Shown: in pieces, positions 1 to 5,280 of the stretch
How positions within the stretch are numbered: the stretch's first letter is position 1
How the letters are laid out: each line of letters opens with the position of its first letter
Assembly: GCA_028748945.1 (NCBI GenBank)
Contig: JAQTOL010000239.1
Coordinates: 1-5,570, forward strand
DNA: 5,570 nucleotides
DNA from: Paludibacter sp.
GTDB lineage: Bacteria > Bacteroidota > Bacteroidia > Bacteroidales > Paludibacteraceae
Direction: 5' to 3'
Translations under genes and position numbers: made by a program
The notes under the pieces: model-generated
Database searches by the model: none
What the model was told of the DNA's origin: nothing
What the model saw: the letters and a program-made list of their open reading frames with translations, nothing else

Positions 1-219
1 ATTATTTACAGTAAAAGTTCTATCCTTTGCACTAATTCTTTTTTGAAGCAAATCACCCGCTACAGTGATCATCCCTTTTCCCCCCGAATCGGTTGGAAGT
101 CCCCGGCCGGAGGTGAAAGGGTTTCTCTAATTTTTAATCCTGTTTCTTATATTTTTAATCTCTACCCCTCGTTACAAACGGGTGCCAGCGCAGACTCATC
201 CCGATTTATCAGCCGGGCA
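1..219. other. Intergenic region 3' of the DUF885 gene
   Basis: I see no convincing gene here. The open frame running rightwards from 43 crosses the repeat copy at 47-160 and the 3' end of the DUF885 gene on the other strand, and has no recognisable protein features. Besides the repeat copy, the stretch holds two weak inverted repeats. One is CGTT-ACA-AACG near 170-180, extendable with flanking CCC/GGG. The other is CCCGATTTATCAGCCGGG at 200-217, next to the DUF885 stop codon. Either could be a remnant of the palindromic repeat family or contribute to ending the DUF885 transcript, but neither is followed by a clear T-run on the minus strand. Confidence 0.5.
47..160 (+). repeat. Degenerate copy A of the composite palindromic repeat
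   Basis: This is a worn copy in the same orientation as the array at the right end. It keeps the order of landmarks: an AGCAAATCACCC-like start matching AGCAATATCTCCC, then CTACAGTG matching TTACAGTG, a C-rich/G-rich hairpin region, AGTCCCC, GGAGGTGAAAGGG, and two 21-bp units (122-142 and 143-160) beginning TTTCTCTAATTTTTAATC and TTTCTTATATTTTTAATC. The inner palindrome has decayed to CCCGAATCGG. The GGTGAAAGGGTTTC wording is shared with copy E (4118-4215), so these two may form an older subfamily. It lies 3' of the DUF885 gene. Confidence 0.75.
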
Positions 220-1980
220 TTATTTCAACATACACTCACGAATATATTTAACCGGCGAACTGCCATAACTTAAAAACTTCTCATGAAAGTCTTTCAGGCT
301 ATAATCCTTGCCCATTTTCTTTTTGTATTCTTCCCTAAGCGATTTAATGGCTGTTGAACCCGCATAGTATGAACAAAGTTGTACCTGTGAAACTGTTGCC
401 CTGTTATACTTTTCGGCCGCCTGAGCCTCGGTCTGGAAACATTCATTTATCAAAATGTGATTAATTTCTGCTTTTGATTTATTCAGGCATTGAATGTCAT
501 AATCAATAATTACGTTAGCCAGTTCACGGAGTTTCCATTTATAAAGTATCATTTCCATTTCAGGCGAATGATTGTCCCAACCATTTTCAACCATCATCTC
601 TTCGGTATAAACAGCCCAACCTTCGATCATGGCACCATTCTGAAAAACAGATCTGATCACATCAGGCGATTTTTTATTGTTGTATATTCCCTGAACACAA
701 TGTCCGGGAACTGCTTCGTGAATGGCCAGGATTTGAGAACTGTAATCGTTGTATTCTCTCAGGGCACTTTCTGCTTTTTTCGGATCGTAAGCAGTCAAAT
801 CGTCGATATTAAAATAGGTTGAACCCTGCTTTAGGTAAGGGGGTGTAAAATCGGCGCTTGCTAACGAAAAACCTCTTGCATATTCGGGCATCATCCTGAC
901 TTTGATCGGTGGAGTGACGGTATCAAAATCAAACAAGTCTTTCTCTACAATAAATTTCTTCAACCGATGTACCTGATTGCTAAGATAATTGAAATAATCC
1001 TTTGGTTGTACATGTTGAAGTTGTATTTTGTCAAGCACTCGTTGTATAAGCTGCATACTGTCTTTCGGTTGGGGTTGGCCCTGGTAATATTTATCCCAAA
1101 TGCTGCCGGCAATCCGGTACATTTTTTCCGTATAAAGTTTTTTGTCGGAAATCGCGTTTTTATATAGTTGCTCAGGAGTGAAATCGGTAACCAAATCATA
1201 GCCGAATTTTTCTGAGAAAAGTTTTTTCCCGATTCTGAAATCACGATATTCAACACCTTTTGTCGTTGTTAATGCTTTTAATGCATCCACATAGCCGTTA
1301 ATTGCTTTCACGGTTTTGTCAATATTCAATTGCAACTGTTTTTTTTCTGCTTCGGTTAGTTTCGATGCATGGATAGAATCGGTCAACGCTTTTCCAAAAA
1401 CAGACAATCCACCCAGATTTTGCCCGATGGCCATTGCAATATGTTCCTTTGTCGGTTTATGCAACATTTTGAACGCTGCACGATAATATTCATCCGCATG
1501 CTCAATGTGTTTTGTGAGAATAAGCAGTTTTTCATTCAACGGAGCATAAGGTTGGCTGATAATATTATCGCAATCGGAGGCAATATTATAAATGGAAGCA
1601 TCCCATTCCTGTTGTTTAAAAACGGAAGTATACCAAATGTCACTTTCCAATTGATTTTTGATAATTTTAAAACTAATCTGATTGTTGACGTCAAGTTGAT
1701 TTATATTTATTTTATTCAGTGAATCGAGCCATTGATTTGAAAAAGCAATATTGCCTGCAAAAGATGTGCTGTCAGGTATTACAAGATCTTCGTAATAATG
1801 ACCATATCCTACAGCTATGGCTGCAGAGGGATGTTGCTTCCAATAAGCATCTAAAAAAACTCCCTCGAAATTTGAGAATGTTTTATCGGCATTGTTGTCG
1901 ATACTTTGTTTTTTTGAGTTACAACTCAACATGGTTGCACATGTCAGCAAAATGAATGCTTTAGCAATAAGACTTTTCAT
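220..1980 (-). CDS. DUF885 family metallopeptidase-like lipoprotein
   Basis: A 586-residue protein of the DUF885 family, whose members are predicted zinc peptidases; the substrate cannot be read from sequence. The N-terminus is a lipoprotein signal: K2 and K7, a hydrophobic stretch at 8-18, then LSC with the acylated cysteine at residue 20 and a polar N-S-K-K-Q tail. It should be exported and membrane-anchored, facing the periplasm or cell surface. The family signature HEAVPGH is at 421-427. A second motif, EGWAVYTEE (453-461), probably supplies another catalytic or metal-binding acidic residue. The C-terminal QLCSYYAG (534-541), LREEYKKKMG and FHEKFLSYGSSPVKYI (565-580) follow the family's usual ending. 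Length is normal for the family, with no frameshift or lost motif. The ATG at 1980 is chosen because it gives a correctly sized signal peptide and follows an A-rich leader. It is separated from neighbouring genes by repeat-bearing gaps and is probably monocistronic. Confidence 0.93.
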   Translation of the reverse strand: MKSLIAKAFILLTCATMLSCNSKKQSIDNNADKTFSNFEGVFLDAYWKQHPSAAIAVGYGHYYEDLVIPDSTSFAGNIAFSNQWLDSLNKININQLDVNNQISFKIIKNQLESDIWYTSVFKQQEWDASIYNIASDCDNIISQPYAPLNEKLLILTKHIEHADEYYRAAFKMLHKPTKEHIAMAIGQNLGGLSVFGKALTDSIHASKLTEAEKKQLQLNIDKTVKAINGYVDALKALTTTKGVEYRDFRIGKKLFSEKFGYDLVTDFTPEQLYKNAISDKKLYTEKMYRIAGSIWDKYYQGQPQPKDSMQLIQRVLDKIQLQHVQPKDYFNYLSNQVHRLKKFIVEKDLFDFDTVTPPIKVRMMPEYARGFSLASADFTPPYLKQGSTYFNIDDLTAYDPKKAESALREYNDYSSQILAIHEAVPGHCVQGIYNNKKSPDVIRSVFQNGAMIEGWAVYTEEMMVENGWDNHSPEMEMILYKWKLRELANVIIDYDIQCLNKSKAEINHILINECFQTEAQAAEKYNRATVSQVQLCSYYAGSTAIKSLREEYKKKMGKDYSLKDFHEKFLSYGSSPVKYIRECMLK

Positions 1981-2149
1981 ATGATTTTATTTTTAATAGT
2001 TTAAAATTGATCCTAAATCCCACTTTAGCGCGGGGAAGTTGTTTTTTATATCGTTTCAAACACTTTAGTATTTACTCCTCTCCGGGATAGTCCCGAATTC
2101 TGTCGGGGGGAACAAAAGAGGAGGAGAAAAGGGTAGTGAAGTTTAATCT
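1981..2149. other. Gap between DUF885 gene and beta-barrel lipoprotein gene
   Basis: This stretch is the leader of the DUF885 gene and the 3' flank of the gene at 2150-2863. I found no clear Bacteroidota promoter (TTTG with TAnnTTTG) upstream of 1980. The only structured element is the nested inverted repeat at 2075-2123, described separately. Confidence 0.4.
2075..2123. terminator. Nested hairpin, possible terminator or repeat remnant (copy B)
   Basis: An outer 7-bp stem, CTCCTCT (2075-2081) with AGAGGAG (2117-2123), encloses two competing inner stems. These are CGGGA-TAG-TCCCG (2083-2095) and CCCGA (2092-2096) with TCGGG (2103-2107). It resembles the outer-stem-plus-CCCGA...TCGGG design of the repeat family's hairpin module, but the surrounding modules are gone. 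It lies about 27 bp past the stop of the minus-strand gene ending at 2150, a position expected for a transcript end. No strong T-run follows on the minus strand, so intrinsic termination is uncertain. Confidence 0.45.
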
Positions 2150-2863
2150 TCAATAAAAACCATAACTAATTCCACAGGTGATTTGTGAAAATGGTTCTGA
2201 TATTTGATTATTTTCAAATAAAGTGTATTCCGCCAAAAAAGCTATTCGCTTGCCGATTCTTATACCTCCGGATGCTCCGTACCAATTTGAATGACCATAA
2301 CTTACGGTGTTATCGTTATAATTTTGCGATATAATAGTCCTTAAAACATATTTGGGACTACAATATAAAGCTATCCAATTTATAGGATGGTAGGAAAAAT
2401 AAACCGGTAACATTGCATCAACAAAATTTGATTGAAGAATAGTATTAGATACATTTGAATTCATATTCATGTAACCCACACCTAAACCAATACTCCCTGC
2501 AAATTTTGATTTACTGTCACCAATAAACTGATATTTCACATCTGCTGTAGCAGTTCCGATAATAGAAATTTTAGCTCCAACATCCATTTTATCAAAAATA
2601 CCATATCTGATTCCTATTTCGACAAATGGTATAGTCAATTTAAGTGTATCAGTAGTCCCATATGGAATTCTCGATTCGACAACTCCACCTCCAAACACAT
2701 AAGCATATTGACCTTTTTCGGTAACGCGGGCTGTTTGCAAGGTTGACATTGAAGCACAAGAGTTAAGCATATAAATGAACATAATCATTAAAACTACCAG
2801 CTTAATTTCTCTTTTAGATATTCCCATTTTATTTTTCAATCTGATATTTTGTAATTTAGACAT
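2150..2863 (-). CDS. Hypothetical lipoprotein with outer-membrane beta-barrel-like body
   Basis: I do not recognise a named family. The 237-residue protein has a signal-anchor-like start: positively charged KREIK (residues 18-22 including R19), hydrophobic VVLMIMFIYML, then LNSC with a probable acylated cysteine at residue 36. If translation starts at Met13 (codon at 2825-2827, preceded by AAAAATAAA) the cysteine becomes residue 24, a more typical lipoprotein length. I slightly prefer that start but give the longest frame. After the cysteine comes STLQTARV and then alternating hydrophobic/polar, glycine-rich segments (YAYVFGGGVV, FVEIGIRYG, MDVGAKISIIG, SIGLGVGYM, GASGGIRIG). It ends CGISYGFY, with the terminal aromatic residue typical of outer-membrane beta-barrels. 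Eight to ten short strands would fit. It is probably a cell-envelope structural or small-barrel protein; enzymatic function is not indicated. It stands alone between repeat-bearing gaps. Confidence 0.75.
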   Translation of the reverse strand: MSKLQNIRLKNKMGISKREIKLVVLMIMFIYMLNSCASMSTLQTARVTEKGQYAYVFGGGVVESRIPYGTTDTLKLTIPFVEIGIRYGIFDKMDVGAKISIIGTATADVKYQFIGDSKSKFAGSIGLGVGYMNMNSNVSNTILQSNFVDAMLPVYFSYHPINWIALYCSPKYVLRTIISQNYNDNTVSYGHSNWYGASGGIRIGKRIAFLAEYTLFENNQISEPFSQITCGISYGFY

Positions 2864-2994
2864 ATTGCAATTTTTTAAATAAATAAATTCATTTTCATTT
2901 AATCTTTCGCCACGTTAGACGAATCTTTTCAATCCATTCTTCCCTTCGTTTGCATCGAGGGGTTTATTGTTTTCAACAATTGAAAAGACAGGAA

Positions 2995-3166
2995 TAAAAG
3001 TTCTCCTTTACTGTGCTCTCCTCTCCCGATAGCTATCGGGATAAGGGAAGTCCCCGACGCAGGAGGGGAAGGGGTTTCTTATTTTTTTTTAAACCCTCCC
3101 GATAGCTAACTTATTACTTTTAACCACTTATCAGAAACTTGTATATTTTTCAAAACTTGTTTAAAC
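2995..3166 (+). repeat. Composite repeat, short unit C (172 bp)
   Basis: This short unit begins near TTCTCCTTTACTGTGCTC and carries the intact 16-bp palindrome CCCGATAGCTATCGGG (3025-3040). Outer arms are slightly decayed (CTCCTCT / AGGGAAG). Then come TCCCCGACGCAGGAGGGGA, a single TTTCTTAT plus T-run, the half-palindrome block AAACCCTCCCGATAGC (3091-3106), and the AT-rich spacer ACTTATTACTTTTAACCACT onward to 3166. It lacks the 21-bp tandem array and the CCAACTT block found in long units. It repeats after exactly 172 bp as copy D, measured at TTCTCC (3001 and 3173), and closely matches unit F (173 bp). Confidence 0.9.
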
Positions 3167-3196
3167 AGCAATTTCTCCTTTACAGTGCTCTCCCCT

Positions 3197-3212
3197 CCCG
3201 ATAGCTATCGGG
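3197..3212. repeat. Perfect 16-bp palindrome CCCGATAGCTATCGGG
   Basis: The same exact palindrome occurs at 3025-3040, here, and at 4837-4852, each time as the loop of a larger CTCCCCT/AGGGGAG-type stem. A damaged version, CCCGACAGCTATTCGGG, is at 4147-4163. To my knowledge palindromes of this CCCGATAGCTATCGGG type recur between genes in Bacteroidota genomes. In this window they are embedded in a larger unit and are cleanly missing from copies G and H. Confidence 0.9.
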
Positions 3213-3246
3213 AAAAGGGGAGTCCCCGACGCAGGAGGGGAAGGGG

Positions 3247-3326
3247 TTTCTTATATTTTTAATCCTGTTTCTTATATTTTTAATCCTTTTTCTTATCTTT
3301 TTAATCCTTTTTCTTATCTTTTTAAT
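3247..3326 (+). repeat. 21-bp tandem repeat, 4 units (copy D)
   Basis: Four consecutive units start at 3247, 3268, 3289 and 3310. Units 1 and 2 begin TTTCTTATATTTTTAATC. Units 3 and 4 carry the variant TTTCTTATCTTTTTAATC, so the array is not uniform and sequence variants are ordered from one end, as in minisatellites that grow locally. Confidence 0.9.
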
Positions 3327-3376
3327 TTTATTTCCCAACTTAAGAACATGTCCGCCGGGGCGGGACCTGGTTGATA

Positions 3377-3955
3377 TTATTTATTAAGATTTTCCTGAAT
3401 AATCCGTGCTATTTTATCAATATCTTCTTCTACAGCTTGTTTTTCAATATGTCCACCGTGTTTTATAACAACTATATTTCCCCTTTCGTCGACAATAATA
3501 GTGGTTGGAAATCCTAAATTACAATTCAGACGATAACATTCTTCATGACTAATACTGATGACAGGATAGAGTAAGTTATATCTTTTTATACTCTCCCTTG
3601 CCAATTCGGGAGCATCAACTGAAAATGAAATAAATTGAAATTTCGGATTGGCTTTAAAAGTATTATAGAGCTTATTAAGTGCATCTAATTCTGCAACACA
3701 AGGAGCACACAACTCAAACCAAAAATTAATGAGGGTTATTTTTCCAATTAAATTTGATTGTGAATAGGATACTCCATCTACTGCCTCTGCCTGAAATGAA
3801 GAAAATAGTTTGCCTGTGCTTTTTTCAATTCTGTTTTGCATCTCCAGTTTAATACTATCCATATCCGAAGGTATCTGAGCAAATAAAGTGAAAGGAATAA
3901 CAAATATCAATAATAAAGTAAATAATGATCTCATAATATGATTTTTAGATAGCAT
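3377..3955 (-). CDS. TlpA-like periplasmic thioredoxin-fold disulfide oxidoreductase
   Basis: A 192-residue thioredoxin-fold protein of the TlpA/ResA-like group. Members act outside the cytoplasm, usually reducing disulfides in partner proteins such as apocytochromes; the partner here is unknown. Met8 (codon at 3932-3934) begins a classic signal peptide, RSLFTLLLIFVIPFTLFA, with likely cleavage before Gln27. Met8 may be the true start, since the first seven residues add nothing recognisable. The domain opens near GKLFSSFQAEAVDG (48-61). The active site is INFWFELCAPC with catalytic Cys83 and Cys86; the residue before the first cysteine is Leu rather than the common Trp. FSVDAPE (111-117) follows, and the cis-proline is Pro150 in GFPTTIIVD. 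Two extra cysteines, Cys140 and Cys145, lie just before the cis-proline loop and could form a second disulfide. No cytochrome-biogenesis gene is nearby, so its role is unassigned. Confidence 0.93.
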   Translation of the reverse strand: MLSKNHIMRSLFTLLLIFVIPFTLFAQIPSDMDSIKLEMQNRIEKSTGKLFSSFQAEAVDGVSYSQSNLIGKITLINFWFELCAPCVAELDALNKLYNTFKANPKFQFISFSVDAPELARESIKRYNLLYPVISISHEECYRLNCNLGFPTTIIVDERGNIVVIKHGGHIEKQAVEEDIDKIARIIQENLNK

Positions 3956-3988
3956 GACTAATATTTATTTTCTTCTGACCCCCGTTTA

Positions 3989-4008
3989 CTCCCGAATTCT
4001 ATCGGGAG
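3989..4008. promoter_or_regulatory. Perfect 7-bp-stem hairpin upstream of the TlpA gene
   Basis: CTCCCGA (3989-3995) pairs with TCGGGAG (4002-4008) across the loop ATTCTA. It lies 34 bp upstream of the longest TlpA start and 55 bp upstream of the preferred Met8 start, so it could be in the promoter region or 5' leader. Its TCCCGAATTCTATCGGGA core resembles the element at 2091-2107, suggesting a second palindrome type in the family. A regulatory role is only inferred from position. Confidence 0.4.
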
Positions 4009-4117
4009 AAGGTATTTCATTTATACGTTTAAAACCTTTAATCCTTTACCCCTCTCTCCTATCTATCGGGAGCAAACAAAGCTTATTTGGAATTTACCGG
4101 CAATTATTCTTTTTCGT

Positions 4118-4215
4118 ACAATCTCACTTTTACAGTGCTCTTCCCTCCCGACAGCTATTCGGGACTCTGGGGAGTCTCCGAAGGTGAAAGGGTTTCATCT
4201 ATTTTTAATCCTGTG
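4118..4215 (+). repeat. Degenerate copy E, left flank of the DUF559 gene
   Basis: Landmarks are in order: CAATCTCAC, TTTACAGTGCTCTTCCC, damaged palindrome CCCGACAGCTATTCGGG (4147-4163), GGGGAGTCTCCG, AAGGTGAAAGGG, and a single 21-bp unit starting TTTCATCTATTTTTAATC (4193-4213). It points toward the 3' end of the DUF559 gene, with the hairpin outward and the AT-rich end inward. It shares GGTGAAAGGGTTTC with copy A. Confidence 0.8.
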
Positions 4216-4277
4216 TCCAGTCCTTAAATAGGTTTACAAAAAAGTAAATAAAAAACAGGATTATGAGTTTCTTGTGT

Positions 4278-4637
4278 TTATTTCAAATACTTCCGTATCT
4301 CATCCAATGTCCGCATAGGATATTGAAAAACCTCAAAATTCTCGAAACGCAAAACATGAATTCCCACTGAATTCAGGAATTCCGTTCGCTTTGCATCATA
4401 AGCTTTTCCTTCTTCCGTAAAGTGTCCCGCACCATCTAATTCAATGGACAACTTGTGTTTGTGACAATAAAAATCCACTATGTAATGACCGATACTAAAC
4501 TGCCGGAGAAAACGCTCTCCATCTAACTGCCGGTCTTTAATCATCAACCATAACGCCACTTCAGCCGGCGTCATATGCTTTCGCAGCTTTCTCCGAAAAG
4601 GTTTCATTTCGGGGAGTGAATTTAGTTGATTATTCAT
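4278..4637 (-). CDS. DUF559 endonuclease-domain protein (Vsr-like PD-(D/E)XK fold)
   Basis: A 119-residue single-domain DUF559 protein, complete at both ends and of normal length. DUF559 belongs to the PD-(D/E)XK nuclease superfamily and resembles the very-short-patch-repair endonuclease fold; its biological role is unsettled. Signature elements are present in order: LRKHMTPAEVALW (18-30), FLRQF (43-47), IGHYIVDFYC (49-58) with Asp55, the core IELDGAGH (65-72) with Glu66, Asp68 and His72, YDAKR (80-84), and VLRFENFEV (95-103). Asp55, Glu66 and Asp68 are the likely metal-binding residues, so it looks catalytically intact. There is no signal peptide, so it should be cytoplasmic. The ATG at 4637 follows an A-rich leader. 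The gene is alone and lies between inward-facing inverted copies of the composite repeat (4118-4215 and about 4660-4735), consistent with a mobile cassette or with repeats placed at gene ends. Confidence 0.92.
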   Translation of the reverse strand: MNNQLNSLPEMKPFRRKLRKHMTPAEVALWLMIKDRQLDGERFLRQFSIGHYIVDFYCHKHKLSIELDGAGHFTEEGKAYDAKRTEFLNSVGIHVLRFENFEVFQYPMRTLDEIRKYLK

Positions 4638-4659
4638 GATAGTTTTGTGTCTGAAACTT

Positions 4660-4735
4660 GAATATAAAAATATAAAAAATATAAGAAATATAAGAAACCC
4701 CTCCGCTTCGCTCGTCCCCTTATAAAGGGGACAGC
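4660..4735 (-). repeat. Inverted degenerate copy of the composite repeat, right flank of DUF559
   Basis: Read on the minus strand from 4735 down, this gives a hairpin beginning GTCCCC, then GAGCGAAGCGGAGGGG, then TTTCTTATATTTCTTATATT. That is the same order (hairpin, GGAGGGG, TTTCTTATAT-type AT repeats) as the plus-strand copies, in the opposite orientation. The AT-rich end runs into the leader of the DUF559 gene. The AT part is a shortened repeat of TTTCTTATAT rather than full 21-bp units. It is the only inverted copy I found in the window. Confidence 0.65.
4714..4732. repeat. Perfect 8-bp-stem hairpin GTCCCCTT/AAGGGGAC
   Basis: GTCCCCTT (4714-4721) pairs perfectly with AAGGGGAC (4725-4732) over the 3-nt loop ATA. 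It is the hairpin module of the inverted repeat arm and corresponds to CTCCCCT/AGGGGAG in the tandem copies. Confidence 0.8.
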
Positions 4736-4806
4736 CGGGAAACAGGTAGTTTAGTACATATAATTTACTTTATTAATCTCAATGCAAAATAGATTATCAT
4801 TTAATC

Positions 4807-4979
4807 AGCAATTTCTCCCTTACAGTGCTCTCCCCTCCCGATAGCTATCGGGAAAAGGGGAGTCCCCGACGCAGGAGGGGAAAAGGTTTCTTATATTTTT
4901 ATTTAAACCCTCCCGATAGCTACCTTATTACTTTTAACCACTTATCAAAACTTGTTTATTTTTCAAAACTTGTTTAATA
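4807..4979 (+). repeat. Composite repeat, short unit F (173 bp)
   Basis: The hairpin module has the exact palindrome at 4837-4852 between CTCCCCT and AGGGGAG, then GACGCAGGAGGGG. A single TTTCTTATATTTTTAT follows, then the half-palindrome AAACCCTCCCGATAGC, then the AT-rich spacer. Within the spacer, TCAAAACTTGTTTA occurs twice (4945-4958 and 4963-4976), a perfect direct repeat with an 18-bp period. The 21-bp array and CCAACTT block are missing, as in unit C. Confidence 0.9.
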
Positions 4980-5280
4980 AGCAATATCTCCCTTACAGTG
5001 CTCTCCCCTGAAAAGGGGAGTCCCCGACGCAGGAGGGGAAGGGGTTTCTTATATTTTTAATCCTGTTTCTTATATTTTTAATCCTGTTTCTTATATTTTT
5101 AATCCTGTTTCTTATATTTTTAATCCTGTTTCTTATATTTTTAATCTTATTTCCCAACTTAAGGAAATGTCCGCCGGGGAAGGGATTTCTTATATTTTTT
5201 TTTAAACCCTCCCCGATAGTTAACTTATTACATTTAACCACTTATCAGAAACATGTTTATTTTTCAAAACTTGTTTAGTG
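4980..5280 (+). repeat. Composite repeat, long unit G (301 bp)
   Basis: This is the fullest unit. Its hairpin is CTCCCCT-GAAA-AGGGGAG (5003-5020) with no inner palindrome, followed by TCCCC/GGGGA, five 21-bp units (5045-5146), and the block CCAACTTAAGGAAATGTCC ending CCGCCGGGG (5171-5179). A 101-bp tail (5180-5280) starts AAGGGATTTCTTATAT and contains AAACCCTCCCCGATAGTTAA and the AT-rich spacer. The next unit begins at 5281. Confidence 0.92.
5045..5146 (+). repeat. 21-bp tandem repeat, 5 units (copy G)
   Basis: Units start at 5045, 5066, 5087, 5108 and 5129. The first four are identical over all 21 bases and the last is cut after TTTCTTATATTTTTAATC. Identity between units indicates recent expansion. 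Because 21 is a multiple of three, one minus-strand frame stays open and encodes the heptapeptide RIKNIRN repeatedly. The same frame is interrupted in copy H. Confidence 0.95.

Larger units (their letters stand above)
3167..3360 (+). repeat. Composite repeat, long unit D
   Basis: A full hairpin module (CTCCCCT 3190-3196, palindrome 3197-3212, AGGGGAG 3216-3222; second hairpin TCCCC 3223-3227 / GGGGA 3237-3241) is followed by four 21-bp units (3247-3326). Then comes the block CCAACTTAAGAACATGTCC ending in CCGCCGGGG (3352-3360). The AT-rich spacer module is absent, because unrelated sequence and the TlpA gene's stop codon follow directly. The unit from its AGCAAT start to CCGCCGGGG is 194 bp, against 200 bp in G and 157 bp in H. 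Confidence 0.9.
2864..3376. other. 513-bp repeat-filled intergenic region
   Basis: There is no gene here. The part next to the lipoprotein gene (2864-2994) is mostly unique sequence. It holds one tidy inverted repeat, TTTTCAA-CAA-TTGAAAA (2970-2986), whose right arm also lies in ATTGAAAAGA (2979-2988), the perfect complement of TCTTTTCAAT at 2924-2933, so two alternative folds are possible. The rest (2995-3360) is a short and a long copy of the composite repeat (C and D), reaching to within 17 bp of the TlpA gene's stop codon. Confidence 0.7.
3956..4277. other. 322-bp intergenic region between TlpA and DUF559 genes
   Basis: There is no supported gene. The rightward frame covering 3954-4187 is the antisense of repeat remnants and has no protein features. 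The region contains the hairpin at 3989-4008, a half-preserved palindrome (CTCCTATCTATCGGGAG, around 4056-4072), the degenerate repeat copy E (4118-4215), and a 9-bp inverted repeat TAATCCTGT (4206-4214) / ACAGGATTA (4255-4263) just past the DUF559 stop codon. That last one could mark the DUF559 transcript end, but it lacks a following T-run on the minus strand. Confidence 0.55.

Noticed and set aside
43..273. Rightward 76-residue open frame at the left edge
   Set aside because: It overlaps repeat copy A and the 3' end of the well-supported DUF885 gene on the other strand, and shows no domain, signal peptide or coherent composition.
960..1256. Second minus-strand frame inside the DUF885 gene
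   Set aside because: It lies wholly within the DUF885 coding region in another frame. The DUF885 frame has all family motifs, so this is a shadow.
220..1980. Frameshift or truncation in the DUF885 gene
   Set aside because: Signal peptide, HEAVPGH, EGWAVYTEE and the C-terminal family motifs are all in one frame at normal spacing.
3197..3241. Simple intrinsic terminator for the TlpA gene
   Set aside because: On the minus strand the hairpin is about 155 bp past the stop codon and is followed by GAGAGCACTGTAAAGG rather than a T-run. On the plus strand a T-rich stretch does follow, but no plus-strand gene precedes it. A termination role stays possible but is not shown.
3954..4187. Rightward 77-residue frame in the TlpA-DUF559 gap
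   Set aside because: It is formed by hairpin and repeat-copy E sequence, lacks protein features and is interrupted in related repeat copies.
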